Assembly (NCBI RefSeq): GCF_016612865.1
Contig: NZ_JAENZZ010000002.1
Coordinates: forward strand, 372,001-436,000
Direction of reading: 5' to 3'
Source of the DNA: Blastococcus sp. TML/M2B
GTDB taxonomy: Bacteria > Actinomycetota > Actinomycetes > Mycobacteriales > Geodermatophilaceae
DNA: 64,000 bases
In this document: positions 16,824 through 25,054 of the stretch, piece by piece
How positions within the stretch are numbered: the first letter of the stretch is position 1
How the letters are laid out: each line of letters begins with the position of its first letter
Notes under the pieces: generated by a model
Seen by the model: only the letters and a program-made list of their open reading frames with translations
Databases searched by the model: none
Told to the model about the DNA's origin: nothing
Made by a program: the position numbers and the translations under genes

Positions 16824-16887
16824 TGATCAACGCGCACTGGTGGTCGCCTCAGCCGTCGTCAAGACGACCCTCAGCGCGCGTTGATCA
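16824..16887. repeat. Long-spaced inverted repeat
   Basis: TGATCAACGCGC (16824-16835) and GCGCGTTGATCA (16876-16887) are perfect 12-bp inverted arms around a 40-bp centre, in the gap between the methyltransferase and the ATPase gene. No transposase or coding content is seen. It may be a dispersed intergenic repeat of this lineage or a large hairpin. Confidence 0.65.
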
Positions 16888-16985
16888 TGGTTCGGCGGCC
16901 CGCGGCGGAGCGGCACGAGGGACGTTCCTGCCACTGGGTCCCACCCCGCCCGACTGAACGCGCCGGCCCGCGCGAGGATGCCACC

Positions 16986-17714
16986 GTGGACGATCGTCCG
17001 ATCCGACGCTTCCGGCCGGACCCCGGCATGGCCGCACCGACCGACGAGCAGCGTGCCCGCTGGCCGCTGACGGTCCCCGCTGTGGCCCAGCTCCTCGCCG
17101 AGGGGCTCGAGATGCCGTCAGGCGCTCTGGTGCTGGTCGGCGAGAACGGCTCGGGCAAGTCAACGGTGATGGAGCTGCTCGCCGTGACGCTCGGCCTCAA
17201 CCCCGAGGGCGGGTCGGTGAACACCCGGCATCGCACCCGGGCCAGCGAGCCGGGATCGATGGGGCTGGTGGTAGAGCGCAGTCCCGGAGCTTCTCGGTGG
17301 GGGTACTTCCTGCGTGACGAGACGCTGCACGGGCTCTACTCCTACCTGGAGGCCAACCCGAGCTCGCGCTCCTCGGAACCCCGATTCCACGAGCTGTCAC
17401 ACGGCGAGGCGTTCCTGCAGGTGCTCGGCGATCGCGCCCGAGGGGCCGGCACCTACCTGCTCGACGAGCCCGACGCGGCGCTCTCCTTCGGCGGCAGCCT
17501 GGCGCTGGTCGCCGCACTGCTGGACCTGGTGGCGGCTGGTGCGCAGGTCGTCGTCGCCAGTCACTCTCCGGTCATCGCGGCGCTGCCTGGCGCGCAGTTG
17601 CTGGAGGTCGGCAGTTGGGGCATGCGGCCGGCCCGGTGGGAGGAGTTGGAGCTGACCCGCAGCTGGCGGCAGTTCCTGGCCGCACCGGCGTCCTACCTAC
17701 GCCACCTCTCCTGA
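16986..17714 (+). CDS. Stand-alone AAA/ABC-type ATPase
   Basis: 242 residues from GTG 16986. Walker A is GENGSGKST (about residues 52-60), an ABC-like signature appears as HELSHGEAFLQVLGDR, Walker B is TYLLDEPDAALS, and the H-loop is VVASHSPVIAALPG. This is the small AAA_15/AAA_21-type ATPase resembling SMC/ABC heads, with no transmembrane partner nearby. Such proteins occur as orphan ATPases or with defence nucleases, but no nuclease partner is adjacent here. An upstream GTG-to-ATG extension is possible but runs into the inverted repeat. Function not assigned. Confidence 0.82.
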   Translation: MDDRPIRRFRPDPGMAAPTDEQRARWPLTVPAVAQLLAEGLEMPSGALVLVGENGSGKSTVMELLAVTLGLNPEGGSVNTRHRTRASEPGSMGLVVERSPGASRWGYFLRDETLHGLYSYLEANPSSRSSEPRFHELSHGEAFLQVLGDRARGAGTYLLDEPDAALSFGGSLALVAALLDLVAAGAQVVVASHSPVIAALPGAQLLEVGSWGMRPARWEELELTRSWRQFLAAPASYLRHLS

Positions 17715-17768
17715 GCCGGCGCCCTGCGCTTCTGCTCGGTCCCCCCGTTCCCACGCCGATCCGCCTGC

Positions 17769-17798
17769 GCGTCGCCTCGCGCCGTCCCGAGGCGACGC
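17769..17798 (+). terminator. Hairpin downstream of the ATPase gene
   Basis: GCGTCGCCTCG (17769-17779) and CGAGGCGACGC (17788-17798) form a perfect 11-bp stem with an 8-nt loop, 55 nt after the ATPase stop and well before prfC. It is probably a terminator, with no U tract. Confidence 0.5.
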
Positions 17799-17934
17799 TC
17801 GTCCGCATCCGGGCGGCATCGGGACGTGCGCGGGTGACCGACGACGCAGCGGGGAGGGCACCGGAGCGCGGATACTGTCCAGTCGTGCCCCTCGTGAACC
17901 CGACCGTGTCCCGCGCTGCCCGGACGGAGCTCCG

Positions 17935-19555
17935 ATGAGCGTCGTCGAGGAGCGCGCCGGCGGATCGCGCCCGGCACAGGAGGCCGTCGGCGAGGCCCGG
18001 CGCCGCCGCACGTTCGCCGTCATCAGCCACCCGGACGCCGGCAAGTCCACGCTCACCGAGGCGCTCGCCCTGCACGCCCGCGTCATCGGCTCGGCCGGCG
18101 CGGTGCACGGCAAGGCCGGCCGGCGCGGCACCGTGTCGGACTGGATGGACATCGAGAAGGCCCGCGGCATCTCGATCACGTCGGCCGCGCTGCAGTTCGA
18201 GTACCGCGACGCGGTCATCAACCTGCTCGACACCCCCGGCCACGCCGACTTCTCCGAGGACACCTACCGCGTGCTGACCGCGGTCGACGCCGCGGTCATG
18301 CTGGTCGACGCCGCGAAGGGCCTCGAGGCGCAGACGATGAAGCTGTTCGCCGTCTGCCGGCACCGCGGCATCCCGGTGCTCACCGTGATCAACAAGTGGG
18401 ACCGCCCGGGCAAGGACGCGCTCGAGCTCATGGACGAGATCAGCGAGCGCACCGGCCTCACGCCGACGCCGCTGACCTGGCCGGTCGGCATCGCCGGCGA
18501 CTTCCGGGGCGTCCTCGACCGCGCCGACGGGACCTACCGCCGGTTCACCCGCACCGCCGGCGGCGCCACCATCGCGCCGGAGGAGACGCTGCCCGCGGCC
18601 GCCGCGCTGGCCCGCGAGGGCGACGCCTGGCAGCAGGCCGTCGAGGAGGTCGAGCTGCTGGAGGCCAGCGGCCAGGACCACGACCAGTCGTTGTTCCTCG
18701 ACGGCGTGACGACGCCGGTGCTCTTCGCCTCGGCGGTGTCGAACTTCGGCGTCGGCGCGCTGCTGGACACCCTCGTCGACCTCGCGCCCGCCCCCACCGG
18801 CATGCCCACCGCCGACGGCGCGGTGCGCGAGCTCACCGATCCGTTCAGCGCCTTCGTGTTCAAGGTGCAGGCCGGCATGGACACCGCGCACCGCGACCGG
18901 CTCGCGTTCATCCGGATCTGCTCGGGCGTCTTCGAGCGCGGCATGGTCGTGACCCACGCCCGCACCGGCCGCCCGTTCGCCACCAAGTACGCCCAGCACG
19001 TCTTCGGTCGCGACCGGCGAGAGCATCGACACCGCCTACCCCGGCGACGTCGTCGGCCTGGTCAACGCCAACGCCCTCGGCGTCGGCGACACGCTGTACG
19101 CCGACCGCCCGGTGCAGTTCCCGCCGCTGACCACCTTCGCGCCCGAGCACTTCGCCGTCTGCCACAGCAAGGACGCCGCCAAGCACAAGCAGTTCCGCAA
19201 GGGCATCCAGCAGCTGGACAGCGAGGGCGTCGTCCAGGTGCTCACGTCCGACCGCCGCGGCGACGGCACCCCGGTGCTCGCCGTCGTCGGGCCGATGCAG
19301 TTCGAGGTCGCGCAGCACCGCATGGCGCACGAGTTCGGCGCCCCGGTCGAGCTGGACCGGCTGCCGTACAGCCTGGCGCTGCGCACCGACGAGGCGTCGG
19401 CGCCGGGCATCCTGGCCGCGGCCCGCAACGCGGAGATCCTGCGCCGTGCCGACGGCGAACTGCTCGCCGTCTTCCCGGACAAGTGGGGCCTGCGCGTGCT
19501 CCAGCAGAACAAGCCCGAGCTGACCCTGGAGCCGCTGGTCGCCGCCCAGCTCTGA
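17935..19555 (+). CDS. prfC: Peptide chain release factor 3 (one frameshift as assembled)
   Basis: RF3 GTPase that recycles RF1/RF2 from the ribosome. G1 is ISHPDAGKSTLTE, switch II is DTPGHADFSEDTYR, G4 is NKWDRPGKDALE, with the RF3-typical FSAFVFKVQAGMD, a conserved M-D-P-R/T-H-R-D-R-like stretch, KYAQHVFGRDR and PPLTTFAPEHFA. One extra G near 19016 breaks the frame after VFGRDR. Removing it joins ESIDTAYPGDVVGLVNANALGVGD and the whole C-terminal domain to TGA 19553. Corrected length is about 540 residues, normal. Loss by mutation of a gene this well conserved at every other position is unlikely. Confidence 0.92.
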
Positions 19556-19591
19556 GCCGGCCCAGCGCGGACCGGCTCAGCGCAGGCAGGC

Positions 19592-20443
19592 TCAGCGCGG
19601 GCCCGGCACCTCCGCCCGGCGGGTCGCGGTGAGCAGCAGGTACTCCCACTCCAGGCCACCGTCCCGTTCGAACCGCCGAAGGAGGTCGGCCAGGGCGGCG
19701 TCCAGCTCCGCGGCCCGCTCGGGCTCGTCGGCCAGGGCCCTGTAGACGGCGATGGTCGGGCCGTACCGCGCCTTGAAGTAGTCGCGGAACTCCTCGCCGG
19801 TGCCGAAGATCCCGACCGGCAGGGCCCGTCGCTCGACGCGGACGTCGGTGACCCGGTCGCCCAGCAGTTCGCGCACGTGCTGCTCGTCGCCCCACAGCGG
19901 CGGCGGCTGCGCCCCGGGCGGGGGCGGCGGCGCGTAGGGCTTCATGGTGGCGAACATCTGGCCGATGAAGCCCTCCGGCGTCCAGTTGATCAGCCCGATG
20001 CGACCACCCGGCCGGCACACGCGGAGCAGCTCGTCGGCCGCGGCAGCGTGGTGCGGCGCGAACATCACGCCGACGCACGAGACGACGACGTCGAACTCCC
20101 CGTCGGCGAACGGCAGTGCCTCCGCGTCGGCCTCGCGCCACTCCAGCTGCAGCCCGCGCTCCGCGGCGCGCGCCCGGCCCGCCTCGAGCAGCTCCGGGGT
20201 GAGGTCGGAGGCCACCACCCGCGCGCCGGCCTCGGCGGCGGCGAGCGCGATGTTGCCGGAGCCGGCGGCGACGTCGAGGACGCGGTCCCCGGGACCGATG
20301 CCGCACGCCGCGACCATCGCCGGGCCGAGGTCGAGCAGCAGGTCGTCGGCGAGCGCGGGGTAGTCCCCCGTCGCCCACATCGCGCGGTGCCGAGCCTTGA
20401 GGGCGCGGTCGGCGTCGGCGGGTGTGCCGGTCGTGGAGGTCAT
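19592..20443 (-). CDS. Class I SAM-dependent methyltransferase (UbiE-like)
   Basis: 283 residues. Motif I is DRVLDVAAGSGNIALAAAEAG, followed by VVASDLTPELLEAGRARAAE, the AEALPFADGEFDVVVSCVGVMFAPHH region and LLRVCRPGGRIGLINWTPEGFIGQMF. The W-T-P-E-G-F-I-G and later PPLWGDEQHVRELLGD motifs are typical of a common actinobacterial methyltransferase family without known substrate. It converges on prfC, and the short gap holds imperfect CTCAGCGC repeats. Confidence 0.85.
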   Translation of the reverse strand: MTSTTGTPADADRALKARHRAMWATGDYPALADDLLLDLGPAMVAACGIGPGDRVLDVAAGSGNIALAAAEAGARVVASDLTPELLEAGRARAAERGLQLEWREADAEALPFADGEFDVVVSCVGVMFAPHHAAAADELLRVCRPGGRIGLINWTPEGFIGQMFATMKPYAPPPPPGAQPPPLWGDEQHVRELLGDRVTDVRVERRALPVGIFGTGEEFRDYFKARYGPTIAVYRALADEPERAAELDAALADLLRRFERDGGLEWEYLLLTATRRAEVPGPR

Positions 20444-20557
20444 TCGTCCGGGGCCTTCGGTGCGCAGGGCCGGCGCCCCCGTGCGCCGGTGTGCTGGGTC
20501 AGCGCCGCCCAGGCTGGCCCGGCGCGCGCCGTGCCCGACAGGGTCCGAGGGCCCGGC

Positions 20558-21391
20558 TCAGCCGATCCCGCCGGCCCGCAGCACGGCCAGCACCCGGTCC
20601 ACGGTCGCTTGCTCCACCGGCAGGTGCGGCAGGACGGCGGGCAGCTCCTCGGCCTCGAGCCCGCCGTCGGCGAGCGCGGCCATCAGCAGGTCGGCCTCGC
20701 CCGGGGGCACGGGCACCGCGCAACCGGACTCCTCCAGCGCGGCACGGGCGAGGAACAGCGCGCCGGCCAGGCTGTCGTCCGGCACGGCGGCCGCCGCGGC
20801 ATCCGGTGCGGCCGCCCGGGTCACCGCCTCCGCGGCGCGCACCAGGGACAGGGGCAGCCCCTCGGTCTCCACCTCGAGCAGCGGCGTCGCACCCAGCGCG
20901 GCGAGGACGAGCTGCTCGGCGACGATGCGCACCGGCGCCTCCCACTCCCCCGCCCGCACGACGGCGGCCAGGTCGTCGGCGTCCTCCCCGACGTCCTCGG
21001 CGAGCTCGGCCCAGGCGACGGGCCGGCGGCTGCGCGCGCGCTCGGCCGCCGCGACGCAGGTCGCCTGCACGAAGGGGGCCAGCAGCTCCTCGTCGAACCG
21101 CTCGGCGTGCACGCCGCCCTCGGGCGCCAGCGCGTTCAGCGCGTCCTGGAAGCTCCCCGGCACGGCGTCGGCGAGCTCCAGCCGGCCGTCGTCGTCCCCG
21201 CTGAGCGGCAGCCCGCCGGCGGCGCGTTCCCCCAGCGTGGGCCCCGTGGGCTGCGGCAGCCCGCCGCGGCGGCGCAGGTGCGGGCGGTCGGAGAGCCCGA
21301 CGGCCCAGGCGCAGGTCTCGGCGATCAGCGCGGGCGCCCGCTCGCGCAGCACCTCCCGGGCCAGCAGCCCCATCCAGTCCACCTCGAACAC
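20558..21391 (-). CDS. Hypothetical protein downstream of the sensor kinase
   Basis: 277 residues from GTG 21391, or about 271 from the ATG a few codons in. I do not recognise the family. It is acidic, Ala/Leu-rich and helical, with no signal peptide, no membrane segment and no obvious catalytic motif. It begins WMGLLAREVLRERAPALIAETCAWAVG and ends in LPHLPVEQATVDRVLAVL. It lies 27 nt downstream of the sensor kinase on the same strand and is probably the last gene of that operon. A role in the redox-signalling set is possible but unsupported by sequence. Confidence 0.6.
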   Translation of the reverse strand: MFEVDWMGLLAREVLRERAPALIAETCAWAVGLSDRPHLRRRGGLPQPTGPTLGERAAGGLPLSGDDDGRLELADAVPGSFQDALNALAPEGGVHAERFDEELLAPFVQATCVAAAERARSRRPVAWAELAEDVGEDADDLAAVVRAGEWEAPVRIVAEQLVLAALGATPLLEVETEGLPLSLVRAAEAVTRAAAPDAAAAAVPDDSLAGALFLARAALEESGCAVPVPPGEADLLMAALADGGLEAEELPAVLPHLPVEQATVDRVLAVLRAGGIG

Positions 21392-21418
21392 GCGCTCCAG
21401 TGTCCCCGCGCGCGGCGG

Positions 21419-22849
21419 TCAGGCGGCGGGCTCGCTCAGCGGCAGCAGCACCTGGAAACGGGTGTCGCCGGGCTCGGAGACCACGCGCAGGTCCCCGCCG
21501 TGCCGCTTGACCACCACCCGCCAGGACACGTCCAGGCCCAGGCCGGTCCCCTGCCCGACGGGCTTGGTGGTGAAGAACGGCTCGAAGACCCGGGCGCGCA
21601 ACTCCGGCGGGATGCCGGGGCCGGTGTCACCGACCTCGACCAGCGCGCAGTCCCCGTCGCGGGCGGTGCGCAGCGTCAGGGTGCCGGCGCCCTCCATCGC
21701 CTCGAGCGCGTTGGCGATCAGGTTGGTCCACACCTGGTTGAGCTCGCCGGCGTAGGCGGGCACCTCCGGCAGGCCGCGGTCGTACTCCTTGACCACGGTG
21801 ACGCCGGGCCCGATCTTGCCGCCGAGCATGACCAGCGTGGCGTCCAGCCCGTCGTGCAGGTCGGTGGGCTGGTGCGGCGTGCGGTCCATCTGCGAGTACT
21901 GCTTGGCGGCGTCCACCAGATTCGAGATCCGGCGGGTGCTGTCGGTGATCTCCAGCAGCAGGCTCTCGGTCTCCACCGTGTAGCCCAGCCAGCGCAGCGC
22001 CGGCTCCACCGACGACGCCGCGACCGCCTCCGGCACGCGGTCCAGGTCGGCCGGGCCGAGGCCCGCCGCGACGAAGACGGTCGCCAGCTCCCAGGGCCGG
22101 GCGACGTCGTGGTCGGCCAGCCAGTCCTCGAGCGCGCCCTCCAGGTCCGAACGCTCCAGCGCCGGGAGGTCGCGCGCGCCGGGGATGCGGGCGACGAACT
22201 CCTCCTGCAGCCCGGTGAGCGCGCGCAGCATCGCGCCGTCGAACGCGCCCCCGGCGAGCATCGCCAGCTTGTGCCGCATGCCGGCGAACCGCTCACGGAG
22301 CGCGTCGGTCGCCCGTGCCGCCGCGGCCGCTGGGTTGTTGAGCTCGTGGGTGAGACCGGCGGTCAGCTTGCCCATCGCGAGCAGCCGCTCGCGCTGGCCG
22401 ACGAGCTCGGCCGAGTTCCGCTGCCCGATGAACAGCCCCTCCAGCAGGTGCACCGCCATCGGGTACCACCGGCGGAAGACCTCGGCGAACGGGCCGGCGG
22501 GAAGGGCGAGGAAGCGGCAGCCGGTCACCGCCCGCACCGTGGCGGGGTAGCGCTGCTCGAGCCGGTCGCCGAAGTAGAACTGCACGGCGCCCGAGTAGAC
22601 GCCGCGGTGCGCGGTCCGCACCGTCTCGACCTCGCTGCCGCCGACGACGCGGACCATCGTCATCGTCCCCTCGAGCAGGACGAAGAAGCACTCGGCCGGC
22701 TCGCCCTCGACCGAGACGTCGGTGCCGGCGGGGACCGCGACGACGTCGCCGTTCTCCGCCACCCAGGCCAGCTGCGCGTCGTCGAGGTCGGCGAACAGGA
22801 ACAGCTCGCGCAGCTCCGCCGGGGTCAGGCCCTCGTGCGTGCTGGTCAT
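21419..22849 (-). CDS. Sensor histidine kinase with N-terminal cyclic-nucleotide-binding (CRP-like) domain
   Basis: 476 residues. Residues about 10-130 form a cNMP-binding beta-roll (LFLFADLDDAQLAWVAENGDVVAVPAGTDVSVEGEPAECFFVLLEG). The dimerisation/phosphoacceptor helix is AMGKLTAGLTHELNNPAAAAAR with His168, and the C-terminal HATPase has the N box VWTNLIANALEAM, G1 VGDTGPGIPPE, F box FEPFFTTKPVGQGTGLGLDVS and a G-H-G-G-D end. It is cytoplasmic with no membrane span. The ATG overlaps the stop of the receiver-flavoprotein gene (ATGA), so kinase and receiver are an obvious cognate pair. No cyclase is nearby, so the ligand is unknown. Confidence 0.9.
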   Translation of the reverse strand: MTSTHEGLTPAELRELFLFADLDDAQLAWVAENGDVVAVPAGTDVSVEGEPAECFFVLLEGTMTMVRVVGGSEVETVRTAHRGVYSGAVQFYFGDRLEQRYPATVRAVTGCRFLALPAGPFAEVFRRWYPMAVHLLEGLFIGQRNSAELVGQRERLLAMGKLTAGLTHELNNPAAAAARATDALRERFAGMRHKLAMLAGGAFDGAMLRALTGLQEEFVARIPGARDLPALERSDLEGALEDWLADHDVARPWELATVFVAAGLGPADLDRVPEAVAASSVEPALRWLGYTVETESLLLEITDSTRRISNLVDAAKQYSQMDRTPHQPTDLHDGLDATLVMLGGKIGPGVTVVKEYDRGLPEVPAYAGELNQVWTNLIANALEAMEGAGTLTLRTARDGDCALVEVGDTGPGIPPELRARVFEPFFTTKPVGQGTGLGLDVSWRVVVKRHGGDLRVVSEPGDTRFQVLLPLSEPAA

Positions 22850-24504
22850 CGCTCCCCCAGGTACCGGTGCACGAGGGTGACCGCCATGGCACCCTCGCCG
22901 ACGGCCGAGGCGACCCGTTTGACCGACTCCGCCCGCACGTCCCCGGCCACGAACACCCCCGGCACGCTGGACTCCAGCAGGTAGGGGTCGCGGTCCGGCC
23001 CCCAGCCGCGCGGCCGGCCGCCGTCGGCGAGCAGCCCGGGCCCGGTGGGGATGAAGCCGCGCTCGTCGCGGACCACGACGCCGTCCAGCCAGTGCGTGCG
23101 CGGCTCGCCGCCGATGAAGACGAACAGGTGGCCCACCGGCACCCGGGTCTGCTCGCCGGTCCGCGCGTCGTGCAGCGTGACCGCGTCGAGGTGGTCGGTG
23201 CCGTGCGCCTCGGCGACCGACGTGCAGGTGTGCACGTGCACGTTGTCGATCTCGGCGAGCTGCTCGACCAGGTAGTGCGACATCGTCGCGGCCAGCGAGG
23301 GCCCGCGGCAGAGCAGGTGCACCGAGCTGGCGTAGCGGGCGAAGAACACCGCCGCCTGCCCGGCCGAGTTGGCGCCGCCGACGATGACGACCTTCTCCCC
23401 CGCGCACGCGGCGGCCTCGGTCATCGCCGAGCCGTAGTAGACGCCGCGGCCGGTGAGCTCCTCGGCGCCCGGGACGCCCAGGCTGCGGTAGGAGACGCCG
23501 GTGGCCAGGACGACGGCGTGCGCGGCGAGCGCGCTGCCGTCGTCGAAGCGCACCACCCGCTTGGGGCCGTGCACCTCGAGGGCCACGCAGTCGCGGGTCA
23601 GCAGCATCTCCACGCCGAACCGGCGCGCCTGCCGGCGGGCGCGGTCGGCGAGCTGCCCGCCGGAGATGCCGTCGGGGAAACCCAGGTAGTTCTCGATCCG
23701 GCTGCTCTGCCCGGCCTGGCCGCCGGTCGCCTCGCGCTCGACGAGCACGGTGCGCAGCCCCTCGGACGCCCCGTAGACCGCCGCGCCCAGCCCGGCCGGC
23801 CCGCCGCCGACCACGACGAGGTCGTAGAACTCCTGCTCGGCCGCGACGCTCAGGCCGACCACCGTGGCCAGCTCGCTCTCCGACGGCGCCTTCAGCACCG
23901 CGCCCTCGGCGGTCACGATCACCGGGACGTCGTCGGGTGTCGCGCCGGCCAGCTCCAACAGCCGTTGCCCGTCGGGCTCGTCGGCGCTGTACCAGCGGTA
24001 CGGGACGGCGTTGCGGGCCAGCAGGTCGCGGGCCCGGAACGACGGCGCCGACCACCGGTGCCCGACCAGCTTCACGCCGTCGACCGACGCCTCCGGGCTC
24101 TGCCGCCACGCCTCGATCATCTGGTCGACGACCGGGTAGAGCTTCTCCTCCGGCGGGTCCCACGGCTTGAGCAGGTAGGCGTCGACGTCGACGACGTTGA
24201 TCGCCCGGATCGCCGCGTCGGTGTCCGCGTAGGCGGTGAGCAGCGCGCGGCGGGCCCGGGGGACGACGTCCATCGCGCGCTCGAGGAACTCGACGCCGTT
24301 CATGTCCGGCATCCGGTAGTCGGCGAGCACCGCGACGACGACGTCCCCGCGCAGGGTCAGCTCGCGCAGCGCGTCCAGCGCCTCGGGTCCGGACGACGCC
24401 CGCAGCACGCGGAACTCCTCGCCGTAGCGACGGCGGAGGTCGCGCGCGACGGCCCGGGACACGCCGGGGTCGTCGTCCACGCTGAGGAGGACGGGTCTGC
24501 CCAT
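22846..24504 (-). CDS. Response-regulator receiver fused to a thioredoxin-reductase-like flavoprotein
   Basis: 552 residues. Residues 1-130 are a receiver domain: acidic pair in LLSVDDDPGVS, phosphoacceptor Asp62 in VLADYRMPDMNG, conserved Thr/Lys in LLTAYAD and YLLKPWDPPE. A linker with a thioredoxin/glutaredoxin-like stretch follows (VPYRWYSADEPDGQRLLELAG, VPVIVTAEGAVLKAPS). From about residue 255 there is an FAD/NAD(P)H oxidoreductase of TrxR fold: VVVGGGPAGLGAAVYGASEGL, GGQAGQSSRIENYLGFP, VVLATGVSYRSLG, VVIVGGANSAGQAAVFFA, VPGVFVAGDVRAESVKRVASAVGEGA. The CxxC redox pair of true TrxR is not visible at the expected site. The adjacent kinase and UBP protein suggest a phosphorylation-controlled redox enzyme. 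Confidence 0.9.
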   Translation of the reverse strand: MGRPVLLSVDDDPGVSRAVARDLRRRYGEEFRVLRASSGPEALDALRELTLRGDVVVAVLADYRMPDMNGVEFLERAMDVVPRARRALLTAYADTDAAIRAINVVDVDAYLLKPWDPPEEKLYPVVDQMIEAWRQSPEASVDGVKLVGHRWSAPSFRARDLLARNAVPYRWYSADEPDGQRLLELAGATPDDVPVIVTAEGAVLKAPSESELATVVGLSVAAEQEFYDLVVVGGGPAGLGAAVYGASEGLRTVLVEREATGGQAGQSSRIENYLGFPDGISGGQLADRARRQARRFGVEMLLTRDCVALEVHGPKRVVRFDDGSALAAHAVVLATGVSYRSLGVPGAEELTGRGVYYGSAMTEAAACAGEKVVIVGGANSAGQAAVFFARYASSVHLLCRGPSLAATMSHYLVEQLAEIDNVHVHTCTSVAEAHGTDHLDAVTLHDARTGEQTRVPVGHLFVFIGGEPRTHWLDGVVVRDERGFIPTGPGLLADGGRPRGWGPDRDPYLLESSVPGVFVAGDVRAESVKRVASAVGEGAMAVTLVHRYLGER

Positions 24505-24685
24505 GTGCGACTCCTGTCCGGCGCGGACCGGTCGGGGCCGGAGGGGCGGGGTCCGCGCGGCGGCGCCCACGCTAGCCCCGGGATCGCCCCGGGTGCACCC
24601 TCCCGACGCACGTGAACGGGGACCTTCCCCGGCCCCGCCGGCGTCCGTACGGTGGCGCGCAGCGAGCCCCGGCGAGAGGGAGCGG

Positions 24686-25031
24686 ATGAGCGACCCGGCG
24701 ATCGATCCCGCGGTTCCGCCGTCGGGCACGGGCTGCGTCGAGTGCGACGAGCTCGGCGGCTGGTGGTTCCATCTGCGCCGGTGCGCCGCCTGCGGCCACG
24801 TCGGCTGCTGCGACTCCTCCCCCGGGCAGCACGCCCGCGCGCACGCCGCGGCCGCCGGCCACCCGGTGGTGCGCAGCTTCGAACCGGGCGAGGACTGGTT
24901 CTGGAGCTTCGCCACCGGCGCGGGGGTGCCCGGCGCCGAGCTCGCCCCGCCGCAGTCCCGGCCGGCCGACCAGCCGGCACCGGGGCCGCGCGGCCGGGTG
25001 CCCGCCGACTGGCGGGTCCCGGCTGCACTGA
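24686..25031 (+). CDS. UBP-type zinc finger protein (frameshift near the C-terminus as assembled)
   Basis: About 114 residues. The UBP/ZnF pattern is clear: TGCVECDELGGWWFHLRRCAACGHVGCCDSSPGQHARAHAAAAGHPVVRSFEPG with four or more Cys and three His zinc ligands. As written the frame never stops before the neighbouring antisense gene. Removing one G near 25013 gives the family ending DWRSRLH and TGA at 25029-25031. It is divergent from the receiver-flavoprotein gene with a gap of about 180 bp. Small UBP finger proteins commonly sit beside this kinase/flavoprotein pair in actinobacteria, to my knowledge, but their function is unclear. Confidence 0.8.
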
Positions 25032-25054
25032 CCACGGCGGCCGGCCGGGGCGGC

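Noticed and set aside
16986-17714. Orphan ATPase as part of an OLD/Gabija/retron-type defence system.
   Set aside because: No TOPRIM, nuclease, reverse transcriptase or other effector is adjacent, and the protein is too short for OLD nucleases.
19556-19591. CTCAGCGC-type short repeats between prfC and the methyltransferase as a functional element.
   Set aside because: Copies are short and imperfect, with no clear stem; likely chance in GC-rich sequence.
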